Shown: piece after piece, positions 60,881 through 64,000 of the stretch | Position numbering within the stretch: position 1 is the stretch's first letter | Layout of the letters: each line of letters opens with the position of its first letter | Source of the DNA: Rhodospirillales bacterium | Lineage (GTDB): Bacteria; Pseudomonadota; Alphaproteobacteria; ATCC43930; CGMCC-115725 | Assembly: GCA_027315365.1 (NCBI GenBank) | Contig: DAHUYF010000146.1 | Span: 1 to 64,000, forward strand | Direction of reading: 5' to 3' | DNA length: 64,000 bases | Notes under the pieces: generated by a model | Seen by the model: only the letters and a program-made list of their open reading frames with translations | The model's database searches: none | What the model was told of the DNA's origin: nothing | Position numbers and translations under genes: made by a program

Positions 60881-61958
60881 GGGCCAGCGCCTCGCCCTGC
60901 CGGTCGAAGACGACGACATCGACATCGACGCCACCGGCCAGCGTCGCCAGCGCCACCTCGCGCGCCGCGCCGGCGACGCGCCGGGCGAGCTCTCCCCGCC
61001 GCGCGCCGGCGAGCGCCAGCACCTCGCCGGCGCCGCCGGCCGCCCGCGCTGCGGCGATGGCGGCGGCATCGCAGCCGAGCTGCTCCAGCATCAGGGCGAG
61101 CGCCGCGGCATCGATCCGGCTCCGCCCGGAATGGAGATCGAGATGCCCGGCGGCAAGCTTCGCCAGCTTGGCGAAGCCGCCGGCCAGCGTCAGCCGCGGC
61201 ACCGGATGGCGGCGCAGGTATTTGAGCGTGCCGCCGACGAAATCGCCCATGTCGATGAGCGCCGTCTCGGGCAGGTCGTAGAGGCGCTGCACCGCCTTTT
61301 CCGAGGTCGAGCCGGTGGCGGCGGCGAGATGCTCGAGCCCGGCCGCGCGCGCGACGTCGATGCCGCGATGGATCGAGTGGATCCAGGCGGCGCAGGAATA
61401 GGGCGTGACGATGCCGCTGGTGCCGAGGATGGAGAGACCGCCGATGATGCCGAGCCGTGCGTTGAGCGTCTTGGCCGCGAGATCCTCGCCGCCGGGGATC
61501 GAGAGCCGCACCACGAGATCGGCCGGCAGCTCGCTCTCGGCCGCCTCGGCGGCGTCCTCCAGCGCCTCCGCGATCATGGCGCGCGGCCCGGCGGTGATCG
61601 CCGGCTCGCCGACCTCCAGCGGCAGGCCCGGCCGCGTCACCCGGCCGACGCCCGGGCCAGCCTCGAAGCGCAGCCCGCTGCCGGCGCGGCCGCGGGCGAT
61701 CTCGGCGACCACCAGCGCGCCATGGGTCACGTCGGGGTCGTCGCCGGCGTCCTTGACGATGCCGGCGCGCGCCGTCTCTCCCCGGCGCTCCTTCAGCGCC
61801 AGCGCGAAGCTCGGCCGCTCGCCGCCGGGCAGCCGGATGGCGACGGGATCGGGGAAGGCGCCGGTGAGCAGCGCCTCCAGCGCCGCCCGCGCCGCCGCCG
61901 CGGCGCAGGCGCCGGTGGTCCAGCCGCGCCGCAAGCTCCCGGTCGGTCGCCGTGCCAT
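60867..61958 (-). CDS. cbiD: Cobalt-precorrin-5B C1-methyltransferase, CbiD
   Basis: Methylates C1 of precorrin-5B, the anaerobic-pathway counterpart of CobF. The 363 residues begin LRRGWTTGACAAAAARAALEALL, the CbiD hallmark, followed by KDAGDDPDVTHGALV, LGIIGGLSILGTSGIVTPYS and HLDLHSGRSRID. No CobF is seen in the window, so CbiD probably fills this step. ATG 61958 has 70 bases between it and the divergent cobA. Confidence 0.95.
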   Translation of the reverse strand: MARRPTGSLRRGWTTGACAAAAARAALEALLTGAFPDPVAIRLPGGERPSFALALKERRGETARAGIVKDAGDDPDVTHGALVVAEIARGRAGSGLRFEAGPGVGRVTRPGLPLEVGEPAITAGPRAMIAEALEDAAEAAESELPADLVVRLSIPGGEDLAAKTLNARLGIIGGLSILGTSGIVTPYSCAAWIHSIHRGIDVARAAGLEHLAAATGSTSEKAVQRLYDLPETALIDMGDFVGGTLKYLRRHPVPRLTLAGGFAKLAKLAAGHLDLHSGRSRIDAAALALMLEQLGCDAAAIAAARAAGGAGEVLALAGARRGELARRVAGAAREVALATLAGGVDVDVVVFDRQGEALARAGV

Positions 61959-62028
61959 GGGCCGATATCCTATGGGATCGCCGGTGCCGTGACTACCCGC
62001 GCCGGCCGCCGTGCGGTAGTCTCCGGCG

Positions 62029-62835
62029 ATGGAGCTGCCGCCGCTGGATCTGCCGGAATTCGCGCCGGGCTCGGTCTGGCTGGTCGGTGCCGGGCCGGGC
62101 GATCCCGGGCTGTTGTCGCTGCTGGCGCTGCACGCGCTGCGCCATGCCGATGTCGTGGTCTATGACGCGCTGGTCGACGACCGCATCCTGGCGCTGGCGC
62201 GGCCGGAGGCGGTGCTCGACTTCGCCGGCAAGCGCGGCGGCAGGCCCTCGCCGCAGCAGCCCGCCATCTCCGGGCGGCTGGTGCAGCTGGCGCGGGCCGG
62301 GCGCCGCGTGCTGCGCCTCAAGGGCGGCGACCCCTTCGTCTTCGGCCGCGGCGGCGAGGAGGCGCTGGCGCTGGTCGCTGCGGGCATTCCCTTCCGCGTG
62401 GTGCCGGGCATCACCGCGGCCATCGGCGGCCTCGCCTATGCCGGCATTCCCGCCACCCATCGCAGCATCAACTCGGCGGTGACCTTCGTCACCGGCCATG
62501 CCAGCGACGGCGAGCCGCCGGACGGCCTCGACTGGACGGCGCTGGCGAAGGGTGCGCCGGTGCTGGTGCTCTACATGGCCTTGAAGCATCTCGACGCCAT
62601 CGCGCGGCGCCTGATCGCCGCCGGCCGGCGGCCGGACGAGCCGGTGGCGGTGGTCAGCAAGGCGACCACCCCCGCCCAGCGCGTGCTCGTGACCACGCTC
62701 GCCCGTGCCGCCGCCGACGTCGCCGCCGCCAGCATCGAGCCGCCGGCCATCGTCGCGGTCGGCGAGGCGGTGCGGCTGCGCGCCAGCCTTGACTGGCTTG
62801 CCGCCGCGCCGTCCGAGCCGAGCGCCGCCCGCTGA
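62029..62835 (+). CDS. cobA: Uroporphyrinogen-III C-methyltransferase
   Basis: Makes precorrin-2 by methylating C2 and C7 of uroporphyrinogen III, the entry to cobalamin and siroheme. The 268-residue protein is the stand-alone SUMT form without CysG domains. SVWLVGAGPGDPGLLSLLALHAL, VVYDALVDDRIL, RLKGGDPFVFGRGGEEAL and VVPGITAAIGGLAYAGIPATHR are present. It is divergent from cbiD. Confidence 0.97.
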   Translation: MELPPLDLPEFAPGSVWLVGAGPGDPGLLSLLALHALRHADVVVYDALVDDRILALARPEAVLDFAGKRGGRPSPQQPAISGRLVQLARAGRRVLRLKGGDPFVFGRGGEEALALVAAGIPFRVVPGITAAIGGLAYAGIPATHRSINSAVTFVTGHASDGEPPDGLDWTALAKGAPVLVLYMALKHLDAIARRLIAAGRRPDEPVAVVSKATTPAQRVLVTTLARAAADVAAASIEPPAIVAVGEAVRLRASLDWLAAAPSEPSAAR

Positions 62836-62887
62836 ACCTCGCGCCGCCGCCGCTCGTTTCCCAGGGAGACGGCAACGGAGTGGCATC

Positions 62888-63427
62888 ATGGCCGAGACGA
62901 CGATGCGCGAGGCGGTTGCAGCCTTCGACGATCCGGCGGCGCTCGAGGCCGCGGTCTCGGAGCTGCAGGGCAGCGGCTTCAACCGCGCCGATATCAGCTT
63001 GCTCGCCCGCGACGGGCTGACCGCCGCCCATGCCGAGGCGCCGGCGGTCGAGGACGATCCCGCGGCGCCGCACGCGGCGGTGATCGACGAAACCGACATC
63101 CGCCAGCGCCGCACCCTCGAGGTCGGCATGGCGGCGACCATCGCCGCCTTCGCCGCGGCCGGCTTCACCGTCATGAGCGGCGGCGCCACGCTGGCGGCGG
63201 CGGGCGCCGCGTCGGCGGCGATGGGCGGCGTCGGCGGGCTCGGCGCGCTCATCGGCAAGGCCTGGGGCGCGGGGCAGCAGGCCTTCCTGCGCGAGCAGCT
63301 CGAGCGCGGCGGCATCCTGCTCTGGGTGCGCACCCCCGACGCCGATGCCGAGGCGCGCGCCTGCGCCGTGCTGCGCCGCCACGCCGCGCACGATGTGCAT
63401 GTGCACGAGGTGACGGCGGGGCGATAA
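62888..63427 (+). CDS. Membrane-associated protein, general-stress-protein (YflT/DUF1269)-like
   Basis: A 179-residue protein. The N-terminal part resembles the GSP17M/YflT-type ferredoxin-like domain (VAAFDDPAALEAAVSELQGSGFNRADISLLA). The centre is a Gly/Ala-rich hydrophobic hairpin typical of DUF1269-like proteins (MAATIAAFAAAGFTVMSGG to GGLGALIGKAWG). A C-terminal domain repeats the first fold pattern and ends in HDVHVHEV. Function is unknown; membrane stress protection is suggested for relatives. A GGAG motif lies 11 bases upstream of ATG 62888. Confidence 0.65.
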   Translation: MAETTMREAVAAFDDPAALEAAVSELQGSGFNRADISLLARDGLTAAHAEAPAVEDDPAAPHAAVIDETDIRQRRTLEVGMAATIAAFAAAGFTVMSGGATLAAAGAASAAMGGVGGLGALIGKAWGAGQQAFLREQLERGGILLWVRTPDADAEARACAVLRRHAAHDVHVHEVTAGR

Positions 63428-63470
63428 GGGGGCTGGTCAGCTCGCGCGGCGGCGGCCAAGATGCGGCTCC

Positions 63471-63800
63471 ATGACCCTCGCCGGCGGAAACCTCTTCGCC
63501 GCTCTGCCGCCGCCCGCCCCGGCCGAGGAGATCGTCGCGCTGCTGGAGGCACCGGGTCTGCGCCTCGAGCGCATCGTCTCCACCGGCCAGGCGACGCCGG
63601 CCGGCGACTGGCTGGAGCAGGAGCACGACGAGTGGGTGGTGCTGCTGCGCGGTGCCGCCGGGCTGCGCCTTGACGGCGAGGCCCATCCCCGCCTGCTCGC
63701 GGCCGGCGACTATCTGCGCATTCCCGCCCATTGCCGGCACCGGGTGGAATGGACCGCGCCCGGCGAAGCGACGGTCTGGCTCGCGCTTCACGTCCGCTGA
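63471..63800 (+). CDS. Cupin-domain protein
   Basis: A 109-residue single-cupin protein. WLEQEHDEWVVLLRGAAGLRLDGE is cupin motif 1 (His and Glu ligands), and LAAGDYLRIPAHCRHRVEWT is motif 2 with the last His. Related small cupins are annotated phosphoribosylaminoimidazole carboxylase-like or simply cupin; no function is assigned. It is a separate gene 44 bases after the stress-type protein. Confidence 0.82.
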   Translation: MTLAGGNLFAALPPPAPAEEIVALLEAPGLRLERIVSTGQATPAGDWLEQEHDEWVVLLRGAAGLRLDGEAHPRLLAAGDYLRIPAHCRHRVEWTAPGEATVWLALHVR

Positions 63801-63822
63801 CGCGCTACCGATTGTCGGCACC

Positions 63823-64000
63823 CTACAGGAAGCCGATCGACAGCCACGGCGCCGCGGCGACAAGGATCAGCGCCAGCAGCAGCGCACCGAGATAGGGCCA
63901 GATCCGGATCATCGCCGCCTCGGGCGCGACCCGGCCGATGGCGCAGGCGGCGTAGAATCCCACGCCGAAGGGCGGCGCGAAGAGGCCGATCCCCATGGCG
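63823..64000 (-). CDS. TRAP transporter large permease (DctM), C-terminal end
   Basis: The reverse strand reads open from the window edge to a stop at 63823. The 59 visible residues include GIGLFAPPFGVGFYAACAIG and two hydrophobic helices ending in LALILVAAAPWLSIGF, matching the C-terminus of DctM-type large permeases of tripartite carboxylate transporters. The start and the partner DctP/DctQ genes lie outside the window. Confidence 0.8.
   Translation of the reverse strand, partial: AMGIGLFAPPFGVGFYAACAIGRVAPEAAMIRIWPYLGALLLALILVAAAPWLSIGFL

Noticed and set aside
1-64000. CRISPR array, tRNA, rRNA or prophage genes
   Set aside because: No regularly spaced direct repeats, no cloverleaf or rRNA sequence, and no phage structural or integrase genes were seen on reading both strands; a tRNAscan or Infernal run could still find a small RNA I missed.

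Overview
The window reads as one chromosomal segment of a GC-rich alphaproteobacterium. Supporting signs are a RegB/RegA redox two-component pair, an MmcB-type repair protein, a SAM-II riboswitch (a class found mainly in Alphaproteobacteria), a largely aerobic-type cobalamin pathway with CobN, and very compact operons with many ATGA and GTGA stop/start overlaps. I see no rRNA, tRNA, CRISPR array or intact insertion sequence. The exact genus cannot be fixed from this sequence.

Region 1 (1-11945) is mixed housekeeping and envelope. It holds lysyl-tRNA synthetase (running off the left edge), an SsuABC-like ABC importer behind a SAM-II riboswitch with a terminator/antiterminator, two Flp pilins, a BacA/YddA-like ABC exporter, mmcB, hldE (heptose for LPS), a glycosyltransferase, a degenerate GGDEF/EAL-type protein and a PPP-family phosphatase.

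Region 2 (11968-28226) looks like a catabolic island for an unidentified, probably carboxylate-containing compound. It has a branched-chain-amino-acid-type ABC importer with a fused LivM-LivG protein, an IclR regulator, an aldehyde dehydrogenase, two fumarate-reductase-type flavoproteins, a cupin, a TPP-dependent enzyme, two GSTs, a Gfo/Idh/MocA oxidoreductase and an SDR that lacks its catalytic residues. Three similar DNA motifs sit upstream of livK, the aldehyde dehydrogenase and the first flavoprotein, which suggests a common regulon.

Region 3 (28322-31182) is an acquired restriction-modification unit: an apparently intact adenine methyltransferase followed by a BsuBI/PstI-family endonuclease broken by two frameshifts.

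Region 4 (31252-35455) carries RegA/RegB, an ABC-2 type exporter pair and a VOC protein whose near-consensus promoter contains a perfect 16-bp palindrome.

Region 5 (35462-62835) is dominated by cobalamin biosynthesis: cobT, cobS and a CobC-like phosphatase; then a cobalamin riboswitch followed by cobU-cobW-cobN-cobO-cobQ; cbiB on the other strand; cbiX, a DUF429-like/CobH fusion, cobL, an ArnT-like membrane glycosyltransferase, cobI, a CbiG-CobJ fusion and cobM; and later cobK, cbiD and cobA. The pathway is hybrid. CobN marks late cobalt insertion, while CbiD, CbiG and CbiX are typical of the anaerobic route, and no CobG or CobF is present here. pepN, a single-domain response regulator and a periplasmic ankyrin protein interrupt the cluster. 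The right end has a stress-type membrane protein, a cupin and the C-terminus of a TRAP transporter subunit running off the edge.
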